The notes beneath the pieces were generated by a model. That model did no database searches. It had not been told where the DNA came from and saw only the letters and a program-made list of their open reading frames with translations. The position numbers were made by a program, and so were the translations under genes. Positions 43,937-55,396 of a DNA stretch of 64,000 nt are shown in pieces (within the stretch, counting starts at the first letter, position 1; each line of letters begins with the position of its first letter). The stretch comes from Sphaerolaimus hirsutus. Lineage: Eukaryota; Nematoda; Chromadorea; Monhysterida; Sphaerolaimidae. The stretch covers positions 9,315,469 to 9,379,468 of the forward strand of contig OZ038453.1 of the NCBI GenBank assembly GCA_964036195.1, read 5' to 3'.

Positions 43937-44902
43937 AGTGCATGTCTACCAGAAATTTTGTTTTTGATTTTTTTTAAACAAAATTAGTTGCCACCATGTG
44001 ATTTGAAAGTTTAGGCTACACACCTGTTTCATAAAAAAAATAAAAAAAAGGTTAAACGGGAAAAAAACCAACCGCCAAAAAGTCCAGTCTGCACAAATTC
44101 TCCAACAGCCGGCTCACATTCACATCTTGCCACCAATCCAAATCACCATTCGCATTTTCTGCATGCTCAGCAAAAGAAGCCAGCAGCTGGTCGACGTGCT
44201 GACAGGTTGGAATGGTGCCTGGCTGCCCCAGCAAATTGGGTTGGTTGTTGATGTTGGCTTGCGGGAAAACTTGCCTGATCGTTGTCTGCATTGTTTTGGG
44301 GTGTTACTGTTGGATACTGACGGAAGATAAGGACATTTTGTTACAAATACCTAGGTGGCTTGTGGTTTCTGGATTTACTCACACTAGTTTTTTTAATCGA
44401 AATTTGAAAAAAAATTGAGAACCTCACAAATCGGTTTGAGCGCATTTGAGGTTACCGTGAATCACGAACAGTTGACGGAGATAAAAAATTACTCATTCCG
44501 GTAAACAGAAGTAGGTAGGTTCAAAGATGATGTAAATACGTGTCTACCGAAATTTTTGAAATTTCAATAGAAAACTACCTAGTGTGTGTATTTGTGTACC
44601 ATGTAAAAACACTCGCAATGGCCGGATTTTTTTCAACGTTTCTTTTCCAATATAAGAGATCGTTGCTTTTAAAAAACCCAACCATCAAAACCTATTTTTG
44701 ATAAATAATACACCTTCAAAAAACTCCCCAATCATACGCCTCAAACAATAACTAAAACAGCTTTTTAAAGAATTTACACAACTCAAAATCTCTCAAAAAA
44801 CTCACACCCGCCATAAGTTTCGGTTCTCTCACAGTGCTCCTATACACTGGGCACACATACTGGGCGGGAACAGTGACAGGCAAACCAGTGCCAGCCGAAC
44901 CA

Positions 44903-45177
44903 TGGGGCACTCCCAAGCCCTGTAAAAGACCCTGTAAAGTGTAAAAGACCCAGTAGGGTGTCATGTGTCATGTAAAAGACCCTTACTTTTTGACATAAGA
45001 TTTGGATACAAAAACAAGATTTGGAAACACGTGATACTTCACAAGGTCTTTTACTTGACCCATGACATTTTACAGGTTTTTTTTACATGACACCTAACAG
45101 GATCTTTTTCACGACACATGACATTTTGCAGGGTCTTTTACACTTGACAGGGTCATTTACAGGGTCTGGGAGTGGCA
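44903..45177. mobile_element. 275-bp MITE inserted in exon 4 of copy B, TSD CCA
   Basis: Ends TGGGGCACTCCCAAGCCCTG and CAGGGTCTGGGAGTGGCA, with CCA on both sides. Copy A has the uninterrupted coding sequence AAACCAGAAACAG. The size fits exactly: exon 4 is 156 nt in copy A and 434 nt in copy B (156+275+3). Adds a frameshift and a stop. Confidence 0.9.
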
Positions 45178-45479
45178 CCAGAAACAGGGGGGTCGGTGAC
45201 CAATTGCACGGCTACGCGGTCGTAGGGCGGCTCGGTGCCCACCACAGCGCACAGCTTGTTACGCACCTGAGTGGATAATGATTTTTTTGGGGATTGTAAA
45301 TTTATGCATGTTTGCGGCATATTTACTGCGCAACTTCATCGGCAAAATTGGTGTTTTTCCAATGCCCGGGCCCGCATAAAAGCAACAATGTGTGAAAAAA
45401 GAAAGGCGGTGATTGCTAGGGTTGTAAAAACAACAACAATTTTTCAACTGCTTAATTAATATAATTCTCTCAGACAGCG

Positions 45480-46020
45480 GTCTCGAATGGGGGGGGGGGG
45501 GGTTGGGGGGGGTTACCCCCCCCAAACCGCCCAGCTATCTATCTATCCCAGAGGCCGCTCAGCTATCTATCTATCCCGGAGGCAAAATTTTGGGCTACTA
45601 CCCCCTAAACCCCCCCCCAAATCGCCCAGCTATCTACTTATCTGGAGCGATTTTTCAGAAACTATACCCTAATTTTCGCTCAAAATAGCTATTTTTCATA
45701 CCTATATATAGATTTTCACCTCCAAAATCACTGGTTCATGCGTCTAACTGCCTATTTTCAGCTATTTTAAGTACTATATGCTCTTGTATACCCATTTTGA
45801 GCTATTTTACACCTACTTTTAGCGATTTTTCTCCGTTTTCTTCCTTCTATGCCCCGAAAAAGCCTATATATCGAACCACCACAACCCCCCCAAACCCCCC
45901 CCCCAGAAAATTTTTCAGCTATCTATCCCTCCGGAGGAGCGATTTGCTATCTATCCAACCACTCGGAGGGTCAAAATTCAAGATACCCCTGCTCTCAGAT
46001 TAATAGGCTTTTTAAAATGG
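45480..46020. repeat. C/G-run and CAGCTATCTATCTATCC repeats in intron 3 of copy B
   Basis: Long G and C runs (45489-45530, 45606-45617) with repeated AGCTATCTATCTATCC and GGAGCGATTT. Related pieces are near 28800-28870 and 13005-13060. A decayed inverted-repeat element is likely; no limits found. Confidence 0.45.
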
Positions 46021-47245
46021 TTCAAATGCGGGTAATCAATGTAAAATGAAGTAGCACATAATGTATCGTTATGTTCACTGTGGACAATGTGAACTGTGAT
46101 TTCGGCCAAAAAAATCCATTTTATGTCGATGCTTTGCATACCATTTCATTGAATGTTCGTAACTTCAACAAATGATATTGAACATTGAATCGTGCTCAAA
46201 TACGGAATTACAACCTATGCCTATTTGATTGCCAATTTATTGATGAAGCACTACGGAATGCCAGATATGTTTCTGACATTTGAATTCTAAAAAAACACCA
46301 ACAAAAACGTCCACAATTTTTGGTGGCCGGCTTCTATAAAAACAACTCCCAAAAAAACCTACAGCGTTCATATTGTTCTGTAAGTTGCCAGACTGCAATG
46401 ACGCGTGCTTGAATCTTGTGGACTGGCTCACCGCTTTTGCAATGTACACAAAGTCGCCAGCCATGTGCGGCCGCAGGGAGGCGTCAAACGGCGCGACCAT
46501 TTCTGTCGGCACCGAAATAAAGCACCTGTGTGATGCTTTCCCGAAATAGTGAATACCGAGTAAGAACAATGTCAACTGCAAATGTCAACTTAAAACGGTT
46601 GGAAATTATAGTGTTCTGGTTCCGTTAACTAGGAAAGAAAACACAAACTCCGCAAAATTACCTAGGTGTAAGTGCATGTTCTATCGAACCCTACAAATAT
46701 AGATGTAGGGTTCGAAAGAAAGTTTACGAACGCGTTGAGGTAAGGTTGTTTTTAAACCTTAAAAAGTTGTTTGTTACTTTCCTTCAAAATTTCTCAATGC
46801 AACAAAAAATAAAAGTAAATTTGGGGAAAAAAACGCTCTAAATGTGATCCAAATCAGAAACTGAGCGGATTTGGGATAGTATCAAAAAATTTGCATAAGG
46901 ATGGACAGGTTGCCCCATTGGAGCCCCATAAAACACACAAAACAGACGGCATAACACCCACAAACAACACACATTTCCATCAAACACTGAAAACAACTCT
47001 AAAAAAGAGACCCCGCCAAAAAAAGCCAACCGCATCAAACGGCCGTTCACGCTGCAATGTGCATACCCGCCCACTTCGTTGGTGAGGCCTGACTTGGCGC
47101 CGGGCACGCACAGGTAGTGCAGCACCTCCGCCAAGGTGGAAGTGGAACCGGGGGAAGGGGGCGCGTACAGTAGACACGCGGTGCGCGATTCGGCGTACTG
47201 AAATTATTATGGTTTTGTGGATCAGTTTTATTTCGGGACTGGGGG

Positions 47246-47681
47246 CAAGGACGTAGCCAGGAGGGGGGGGCGGGGGGTCGGTGCAGCCGCTCCCCCCCCT
47301 TCCCTGGCCGGACCAAAAAATGTGCCAGAAATGGCACTTCCAGAAGACGTTTATGTCGACAGTTTGAAAATTTTTTGCGCACAAGCGCGCATTTTGCCTT
47401 CACGCAACATATTTTCGGCGGACTAGTCTCGCACACTCAAAGCCACTGAAAATGGACTCAATTCCTGTCCATGTCGCTGTATAGTAAACCCGTTAAGTAC
47501 AGACAGTTACTGCTGTTTTGGCACCAATGCCAACGCCAGTGGTGCCTTGGCGCGGCGCCTACGAATGGCGCCAGCGCCATGGCGCCATTCGCTCACTACA
47601 GGGGTAAAAATTGGGGGGGGGCGTTCACCGGGCCCCGTATACAATACGCCGCCCCCCGCTAAAAAATCCTGGCTACGTCCG
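47246..47681. mobile_element. hAT-like CAAGGACG-family element without target duplication
   Basis: Ends CAAGGACGTAGCCAGGAG and CCTGGCTACGTCCG. Copy A is continuous at GTGGGGGATTATTCGGG (21732-21748), which defines the insertion point in copy B intron 1. No 8-bp duplication remains, so a flank was probably deleted. Confidence 0.75.
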
Positions 47682-48083
47682 ATTATTCGAGAAAAATGGT
47701 ATTGAAAAGTTTGCAGCTAGTGATGGAAAAAGTGCTAGGACGTTGGTGCTATCGCGCCTTTCCAGAATTCAGCGCCAAAGGGCGCCAAGCGCCATGACAC
47801 TTTTCCCTTTGGCGCCAACGCCAGGCGCCAGCGAACAGGACCTTTTTGGTGAAGCATAACATTCTTTAACGGCACATTGATCGGCCAACGTATATACACA
47901 ACAAAATGGGGACAGGTAGATCCCAAAAAGCGGCACCGAATATAAACACACCATCAACAACCGGGCTGCCAACTCCTTCGAATCATCCTCCCCAACGCTA
48001 CTGTAGAAATTCAAAACTTTTTCGCGTAACTCAATTCTCGTCCAACCAGGGGGGATTCGGAATTCAGCTACTCTTGACGCCAT

Positions 48084-49211
48084 TTTCGATTTTTCCGCTG
48101 ACTTTTTTTTCGAGTCCAAAACGTTCGATGCGACGTTCTTTTGGGTAGGAACGTTCGCTGCGACGTTTTTTTTGTTCGCTGTTTGACGGTACGAAATGAA
48201 AATAAGCGATTGCGAGTTATGTGAACGAAATTTTCTAAACGGAAAGCATCCAAAGTTAAGGGAAAGCGAACACAGGAAACAACACCCAGAATAGTCAAAA
48301 ATATTCCAATTCAACAAAATGAGCTTTATTTCTATTTTGCGACGAGTTATCGTTCCAAATAAATAGACATGATGGTGGTGAATAAATAAATAAAACTGTA
48401 GATTCAATAGCAAACGAGCAAATTCAATCACTGAGAGCTTTTGACGAGTAGTGGATTTGTAGAATATTTTGCAATAGCAGTGGTACAAAATTAAATACGG
48501 CAAATTATCCATTTTATCACAAAAAGGTGGTCGAGAATAGGGATGTCCGCGATTTTTTTCTATTTATGTTTTTATAAAGAACGCAAGCATAGAGTTTTTT
48601 AAAAAGGTAGCATCCCGAATTTCCAGTGGTTATTAGGGGTATTTTGGGGGTAGATTGACAGTGGTTATAGATTTCATTCGTTGGAGACGTTTGAAAAAAG
48701 TATGAATAAGTACTAAAAGTTGTTGGGAACATTTGATTGAGTGGCAAAAATTTCGGCGATCGATTTTAAAAAACGGTCACGATGCTCGCTTTGAATAAAA
48801 AAACGTTTGAAATACGGATAAGAAGGACGCCGGCAATCCCTATCGAGCGTGGAAAAAACTGCAAAGCGTTAAAAAGCTGGAACGACGCTCACAGCCATGC
48901 AGTGGAAAAATGGCATACCGTATTTGCTAGAATAATTCCCCTGAGGACTTTTTGAGGGGGGAACTATTCAAGTGGGGGAATTATTATTTCGTCAAAATTT
49001 TCTAGCATTTTTCTTTTCACTTATTTCATGAAATAAGCTTCATTAACATCACAACATGCTATTTTTTTCAAATTTTACCGACAAATTGATCATATGCTTA
49101 AAGGGGAAGGCAGAATTTTTCCTCACTCATCAACAGAGCGGAACCATTCAAAAGGGGGAATTACTCAAGGGTATTATTCAATCAAATACGGTAATAATTA
49201 TTGCATACGCA
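48084..49211. other. Interval between copy B and IMPACT
   Basis: About 250 bp next to copy B is shared with the copy A upstream region and probably holds the promoter. 48330-48900 shows no gene. 48917-49192 is a MITE. IMPACT's stop codon is at 49212-49214. Confidence 0.6.
48917..49192. mobile_element. ACCGTATTT-family MITE abutting the IMPACT stop
   Basis: Ends ACCGTATTTGCTAGAATAAT and TCAATCAAATACGGT. Its right edge is 20 bp from IMPACT's stop, so it should lie in that gene's 3' UTR. Confidence 0.75.
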
Positions 49212-52200
49212 TCACCGTTTAGTAGGTTTGTTGCGTTTGTGTTTCTTGTCGCCGCAATGCGTTTGTGCCGCGGCGCCGCCAGCGTGTTCAGTCGACTGCG
49301 AACTTTGTAGCCGCGCGTCAAATCCGCCAGTGACCAAGATCTCGCGCGCTACGTTGTTTATGTGCCTGTTGGGGTGTGTGGAGAACTGATAAGACATTTG
49401 AGGCGTCTACTTCTAAAAGTCGACAAGTCCAAAATATGAAAATTTCGAGTTAGGCACGGAAACGTCATCTGGTGCTACTTCCGCACATATGTTATCATTT
49501 TCCATAAAAATTTTTGACCTCACATGCCCATATGGCAAAGTGCAAAATTTGACATTTTTGAGGAAAAATGCAAAAATTTCGGGCAAGAAGTCGACAAGTC
49601 CACCTAGTTTAGTGCAAGAAGTCGACAAGTCCGTTCCTCCGCTTCCTTTTTTATGGGAAAAAATAGCAAGAAATGTGATATGTCCGTCATGGACAGCTAC
49701 TTCTAAAAGTCGACAAGTGCATAAATTGCCCATAAGGCAGCCTCGGCCTCCACGGGAACAAAAATGTTTGTTAGTGCAAGAAGTCGATAAGTCCAATTCC
49801 CTCCCAAAAACAGTTTTGCTCAGACCGAATGGAAATTTATGGACATCCAATTTTTCACATAAAGGTTGAGAGAAGGGGATGAAAATTTGACACTTTATCG
49901 TCAACATATGGAACTTAACGGAAAGCATGAGAGAGCCAAATTGGACACGCACCACGGGCCTGGAATTGGGTCCGAAACGTAAAATGCGATTTACTCAAAA
50001 TCACATTTTGTGGACTTGTCGACTTTTAGAAGTAGAGGCCTTATTTAGAAGTTTATTTTTGAGGAAAAAACGACCCCAGTTTATCACGGCCCGGATTGAA
50101 TCTGATAACACCTTCCAAGAAAAATCCAGAAACAAAAAACCCTGTAGAAGGGCCTTCCAAAACACTTTAACCCGAAAATTTGCAAATCCTGTTCCCGATC
50201 CAGAAAAACGTCCACAATCGGGACCCCGATAACGGAAAATTTAAAGCAAAGATGAATAATAAAAAATGGCTTTTTGCACTGAGAACTGTGAACGGAAATA
50301 GCCATTTTATCTTTTACGCCGCTATGGCATTCAAGTGTTTTTATATTTACATTTTTTCGTGAAAACATTGAGAAAACACCTCAATACCACAACTTTGGCC
50401 AAAATCCCGATTCCGTGACCCAATCTCAATCCCGAAAATTTAAAATTTCCCGATCCCGAAAAGTCAATCCCGTTCGAACCCTAAATGCTACCCACAAACA
50501 AACCTGAATCTATCCGGCCCCAAATGAATGCCGCCGTACCACCTCGTAACCACGACAATCACATTTTCCGCATTCATAACTTCCAGCAAATGCAGCAATT
50601 TCGCACCGGCGCCGTGTTCGCCATCGTCTTCGCAATCGGACAGGATTACGGTAGAAGTGACGTCATTTTTGGCGTTACGTTTGGCCTCCGAATGTGGCGC
50701 TCTATTCGGAAGTATGCGGTAGGCGTAGATGTTGTGCGTGGCGCGAGCGATTTTGTTGTTCGCTTTTAGTGTGTCCAGTACGAGCGCCGCCTGTGTGAAT
50801 TGATCGGTGTGTGAATATTGAATGGCACTTGTTGAGTGATGTCATGGTGCAACGGCGCCATTAAAGCATATTGCGCTTTTTTTCTTTTTTTTGCAGTCCC
50901 ACATAGGGTTGGCCGATGTTTTTTTTAAAACGTTTTTAAAAAAAAAACGTTTTTTTTTTTTAAAAACATGACGTCCGAAATGTTTTTTTTTTAAAAAAAC
51001 ATCGACCGAAATTTTTAGTACTAAGCACTAGGTATTTTGCAAAATTTTTGCGCGCAAGCGCGCAATTTCACAAATTGACATTGGTGGTTGTTTTCATTGG
51101 TTTTGTGGCATTTTTGTATCAAAGTATCCATTTCTATGTGCTACCATGGGTTAATAAGCCGCCATATGCTGCTGTACTATATAATATTGAGGTAATATGC
51201 TTCCATGTACCTCCACAGTGTGTCACTTCACTCCCAAAGTAACAAGCTCCTTTTATAACCTTGTTTGATCACTATTCCGTGCCAAACTTTACCTGAAGTC
51301 ACGAACATTCGGCTATAAGGCGATATACGAACGATATGTCGACGAAAAATGGATATTTTTGACACAAATAACCACTTATAATGCTATCCCATGGCTCCAC
51401 AGCCATTATATGGTCATATATAACATCACAGAGTATTGCCACTGTCTGATATACCTATATATGTTGACACAAGGTCATATCTGGGAGCTTTTAAAAAAAA
51501 CGTTTTTTTATTAAAAAAACAACGTTTTTTTAAATAAAAAAACGTTGTTTTTTTTAAAAAACATCGAGTTAAAAAAAAACGTTTTTTTCCAACCCTAGTC
51601 CCACACCCTGTAAAAGATTAATCATGGTGTTAAATCCCGTGTAAAATGTCAAACATCATGTAAAATCCCGTGTAAAATGTCAAACATCAAGTAAAAATCC
51701 GTGTTATATCGTGTAAAACATTTAAAAAAATAAAAAACGAAATTCGAAACAAATTGACTCGGATATGGACAGCATTGTCAGTGATATGGATAGCATCGCG
51801 AAATGCCGAACCAGGAATACCAACTTATCGGCAACGACGAGATTTTGGGGCATAAAAAATGAACAGTCAAAAATTAGCTCACTTGAATGAGTCTCGAAGT
51901 CTTGTTTAAAAATCAAAATCGAAAAAATCAAAAAGTACTCACTTCATCTTTGGTGTTGACAGGGGCACAGTGGGCTTGGAATGTAGACTTTCTGTCGTTA
52001 AATGGCTTTCCAGAAATAATTTTAAGGCCGCAATTAGAACTGTCTTCAGTATTATCCTTGTCAAAGTGTTTGTAATCTGAATTTTCAGGCTCAATTTCTT
52101 GGTCATAACTTGTGCTAGCAGTACTGTTTGAAACTGTATTTTCAGCACTAATATAAGTATTTTCAGTATTAGTATTGTTATTAGATAGAAAATCAGTGTC

Positions 52201-54782
52201 CTGTTCAAATGTGTGTTCAGAATAATTGTTAAGGAATTCCCGTATTTGCTCGGTCCACTGGAATAGAATTGGCTCGCCTGTATTAAAAAAAATCAGTGGT
52301 GACTTGCTACTAGGGTTGGCCGATGTTTTTTTTTAAACGTTTTTTTTTAAAAAAAAACGTTTTTTTTTTTTAAAAAACATGACGTCCGAAATGTTTTTTT
52401 TTAAAAAAAAACATCGGCCGAAATTTTTAGTACTAAGCACTAGGTATTTTGCAAAATTTTTGCGCGCAAGCGCGCAATTTCACACACAAATTGACATTGG
52501 TGGTTGTTTTCATTGGTTTTGTTGCATTTTTAGTATCAAAACATCCATTTCTATGTGCTACCATGGGTGAATAAGCCGACATATGTTGCTGTAATATATA
52601 ATATTGAGATAATGTGCTTCCATGTACCTCCACAGTGTGTAACTTCACTCCCAAAGTAACAACCTCCTTTTATAACCTTGTTTGATCACCATTCCGTGCC
52701 AAACTTTACCTGAAGTCACGAACATTCGACTATAAGGCGATATACGAACGATATGTCAACGAAAAATGGATATTTTTGACACAAATCACCACTTATAATG
52801 CTATCCCATGGCTCCACAGCCATTATATGGTCATATTTAACATCACAGAGTATTGCCAGTGTCTGATATACCTATATATGTTGACACTAGGTCATATCTG
52901 GGAGCTTTTAAAAAAAAACGTTTTTTTTAAAAAAAAAAACGTTTTTTTTTAAAAAAAAACGTTTTTTTTTATAAAAAAACATCGAGTTAAAAAAAAACGT
53001 TTTTTTTCCAACCCTACTTGCTACACTCAAGTATGACACGCAGTAGGTTTGCCAATTTCAGATTTCAAATTTCCAGATACAGGTATGGTATTTAGGATGC
53101 AGAAAATTTGGTTGGTAGATACCGTATTTGCTTGAATGATTCCCCTTGGGGACTTTTTCGACGGGAACTATTCAAGCATTATTCAAGGGGGAATGATCTG
53201 TTTAGATGAAATTTTCAAGCATATTTCATTTATTTATCAACTCGTTTCAAGAAATATGCTTTATTAACAGCATAACATGCCATTTTTGCTCAAATTATAC
53301 ACAACAAATTTATCATATGCCTAGACGGGAGAATTATTCTAGGGGGGGGATTATTTTCCTTACTCCTCTAACATGGGGAATGATTCAAGAGGGGTGTATT
53401 CAAGAGGGGGAATTATTCAAGAGGGGTGTATTCAAGAGGGGGAATTATTCAAGAGGGGTGTATTCAAGAGGGGGAATTATTCAAGGGGGATCATTCAAGC
53501 AAATACGGCACATCAATTGACAGGGTGCAACATATTGAGTGATCATCAACCAAAATAGTGATAAAACTCGTAACCCAAAACCAACCGACATGCTGCGAAT
53601 AGACTTCATTCAATTGAGCCTCCAGAAATGATTTGTTTCTGCGGTGCATCCACGGCGCCGACAACTCAAAAGTGGCGCAGTTCACGGCCGGGTAACCCAG
53701 TGGCAGGTGGCAACTGAAAATGGGGGAAAAATGTGATTTAGTTGACACTGGAAGAAATCTAGGGGCATAAGAAACCGGCCCAAATATTTCTACCAAAGTT
53801 ACTAGAACAGAAAAACGTTTCTGATCGAAACGACCAACTTCAAATTACGATATTGGCCCTACACACACTTGTTTTCACCGTGACTGATGTGAAAACTGAA
53901 ATGGCGACATGGCGACATCCAGCCTACTCATTTTGTATGCTTTATGTGTTTTAGTTTTCAAATTTTCAAAGTTTAACTATCATTTATTTAAACTCAAATT
54001 TAAATAAAATCATATCATTCAACCGTGATTTTTAATTTGCATTTGAAAAAATTTCACTTTTCACACGAAGTCACGGTGAAAACTAGTGTGTGTAGGCACA
54101 TTATTCCAATTACCGTATTTCCTCGAAATACCTCCATGGGGTTGATCATTTCGCCAGCATTTTTTGAGGTGGGTTAATTCGAGGGGGGCTTATTCAAGGG
54201 GGTTTATTATTCAGTCAGAAAAATCCGTGAAGAATTGTAGTAAAGAATAAGCCACAACATGCCCAAAATTGGTAAATGAGACGAAACAGGATATCTAGGC
54301 ATTTGTAGGGATATATCTACACAAACACTTTGTAGTGTTTAAATATATTTATGTGTGGCTGCAATGCAATTTGGCAGCAAAAATACATCATTTAAATTGC
54401 ATACATGATTCGATACGGGGTTTATTTTTTTCCTCGGGTCGCTCAGGCATGGGGGTATTTCGAGGGGAGGGTCAATTCAATGGGGATAATTCGAGGAAAC
54501 GCGGCATCAATCACATCATATTTGACAGTGTGCGTAAGACAGCAACAAATGAGAATTCCGTGAAAAACAAAGGCACAAGCAACTACCACTTTCAAAAATC
54601 ACACCAGAAAATCCTGGCAACGTGCCAACAAACCAAATCAGAACAGCCCTGCCTGGATCGTCATCGCAACTGAGGTTCAGCGTCAAGGAACAGGCGCCAC
54701 TGTCGGAAATCCTGTCGGAAACGGTGCAACAGTCGGAAAAAATTGCACGCACGGCATCCATTTCGTCCTCGCGCGACACCAT
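49212..54782 (-). CDS. IMPACT: IMPACT homologue (RWD + UPF0029), 5 exons
   Basis: Exons: 54782-54634, 53713-53586, 52277-51943, 50790-50504, 49365-49212. They total 1053 nt, in phase throughout, giving 350 residues. The RWD domain (~1-105) has REDEMDAVRAIF, LPLGYPAV, ELSAPW and GEPILFQW. A polar Asn/Asp/Glu-rich linker spans ~108-175. The UPF0029 domain (~180-312) has DRKSTFQAH, KIARATHNIYAYR, DCEDDGEHGAG, VVVTRWYGGIHLGPDRF and HINNVAREIL. The tail is basic. In known family members IMPACT binds GCN1 and dampens GCN2 activation in amino-acid shortage. Start: the only ATG just before the RWD, matching family length. Introns hold hAT-like, Harbinger-like and ACCGTATTT MITEs. Exon 4 is GC-richer than exon 3. 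Confidence 0.96.
49399..50043. mobile_element. MITE of the AAGTCGACAAGTCC family
   Basis: Ends TGAGGCGTCTACTTCTAAAA and TTTTAGAAGTAGAGGCCTTA. AAGTCGACAAGTCC or its complement recurs at least seven times. It starts about 33 bp from the exon 5 acceptor, in intron 4 of IMPACT. GAGAGAGCCAAATTGGAC is shared inverted with 40893-41524. Confidence 0.75.
50904..51597. mobile_element. hAT-like MITE with AAAACG/TTTTAAA arms, TSD GTCCCACA
   Basis: Termini TAGGGTTGGCCGATG and TTCCAACCCTA. GTCCCACA at 50896-50903 and 51598-51605. Lies in IMPACT intron 3; same family as 42209 and 52311. Confidence 0.92.
51606..51722. repeat. TGTAAAATGTCAAACATCA repeats
   Basis: Tandem CCCGTGTAAAATGTCAAACA units, related to the MITE family at 44903 and the LINE repeat. 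IMPACT intron 3, directly after the hAT-like MITE. Confidence 0.6.
52311..53016. mobile_element. hAT-like MITE with AAAACG/TTTTAAA arms, TSD CTTGCTAC
   Basis: Termini TAGGGTTGGCCGATG and TTCCAACCCTA; CTTGCTAC at 52303-52310 and 53017-53024. Body closely matches 50904-51597. In IMPACT intron 2, 33 bp from the exon 3 acceptor. Confidence 0.92.
53121..53508. mobile_element. ACCGTATTT-family MITE with 32-bp minisatellite
   Basis: Ends ACCGTATTTGCTTGAATGAT and ATCATTCAAGCAAATACGG. Three tandem 32-bp units (AAGAGGGGTGTATTC then AAGAGGGGGAATTATTC) lie at about 53388-53483. IMPACT intron 2. Confidence 0.8.
53855..54099. mobile_element. Harbinger-like MITE, TSD ATT
   Basis: Ends GGCCCTACACACACTTGTTT and AAACTAGTGTGTGTAGGCAC. 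TTTTCACCGTGA and its complement lie just inside. ATT at 53852-53854 and 54100-54102. IMPACT intron 1. Confidence 0.85.
54112..54504. mobile_element. ACCGTATTT-family MITE
   Basis: Starts ACCGTATTTCCTCGAAATAC and ends GATAATTCGAGGAAACGCGG. IMPACT intron 1, next to the Harbinger-like MITE. Confidence 0.75.
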
Positions 54783-55396
54783 CCCGTTGCAATTGACTAG
54801 CGGACGAGTTATGAAAGATTAGTAATGGGTCGAGTAAATGTGGTAAATTGGCCCACGTCCAAGTTACCGGTGGCGTATAGTACATGTATGGATTTTCGCC
54901 CAAACTTTTTGCTCAAAATCGATAAAACTTTCTCCATTTTGGCAAATTTCACCTTTAAAATCAAAATTTACGTCCTTTTACCGGTTATATACCTATTTGA
55001 GCTATTTTTATCCTATTTTATTTATATTCATAGCGATTTCGAAACTGTTGGCCGGCAGCCAATTTGCCATGAGGGTATCTGGTGGGGGAAGTTTGTGCAT
55101 TATAAGAGTCTTGAAAGTTATGATTGTCGAATATGTTTTGTAAACACTCCGGCGAGAACCTACTATTTATGATATTTTTTTCTTAGAATTGTGTTATATA
55201 GCTCAGAATTTATTGAAAGTACTGTAACTTCGTTCTGGTTCGATGTTGATGCGATAACGCAGTGATGTCATGTGATGGCCGCTTTCGCAATTCTACCAAA
55301 AAAATGAATAAATTTACAAACCTGTGACTTGCGATGATATAAAAATAATATTGAGCACGCCTTTTTCACATTTTATTGTCAAACATCAACGCAAAA
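54783..55396. promoter_or_regulatory. Divergent promoter region between IMPACT and RagC/D
   Basis: 614 bp separate the two start codons, which face away from each other. No inverted-repeat element interrupts it, unlike nearly every other interval here. TATAAAAAT at 55338-55346 lies about 50 bp before the Rag ATG and could be a TATA box. Sharing of control elements is inferred from the arrangement. Confidence 0.6.

Larger units (their letters stand above)
26132..48083 (-). pseudogene. Ankyrin-like/RING gene, copy B (disabled duplicate)
   Basis: Exons 1-16: 48083-47952, 47197-47031, 46525-46363, 45266-44833, 44285-44073, 43247-43072, 41864-41660, 39177-39011, 38685-38532, 37548-37405, 36747-36607, 29558-29511, 29209-29052, 28685-28532, 28144-28012, 26287-26132. 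All sixteen copy A exons are present in order with the same splice phases, except where broken. Exon 4 carries a 275-bp insert (44903-45177) that shifts frame and brings a stop 12 codons after TDPP. Exon 13 lacks 8 nt found in copy A, which would give a stop in exon 14. The RING residues remain readable (CSVC, CGHACTC, CPIC). Most single-codon differences elsewhere keep the frame, so loss may be recent, or a truncated N-terminal product may persist. Confidence 0.8.
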
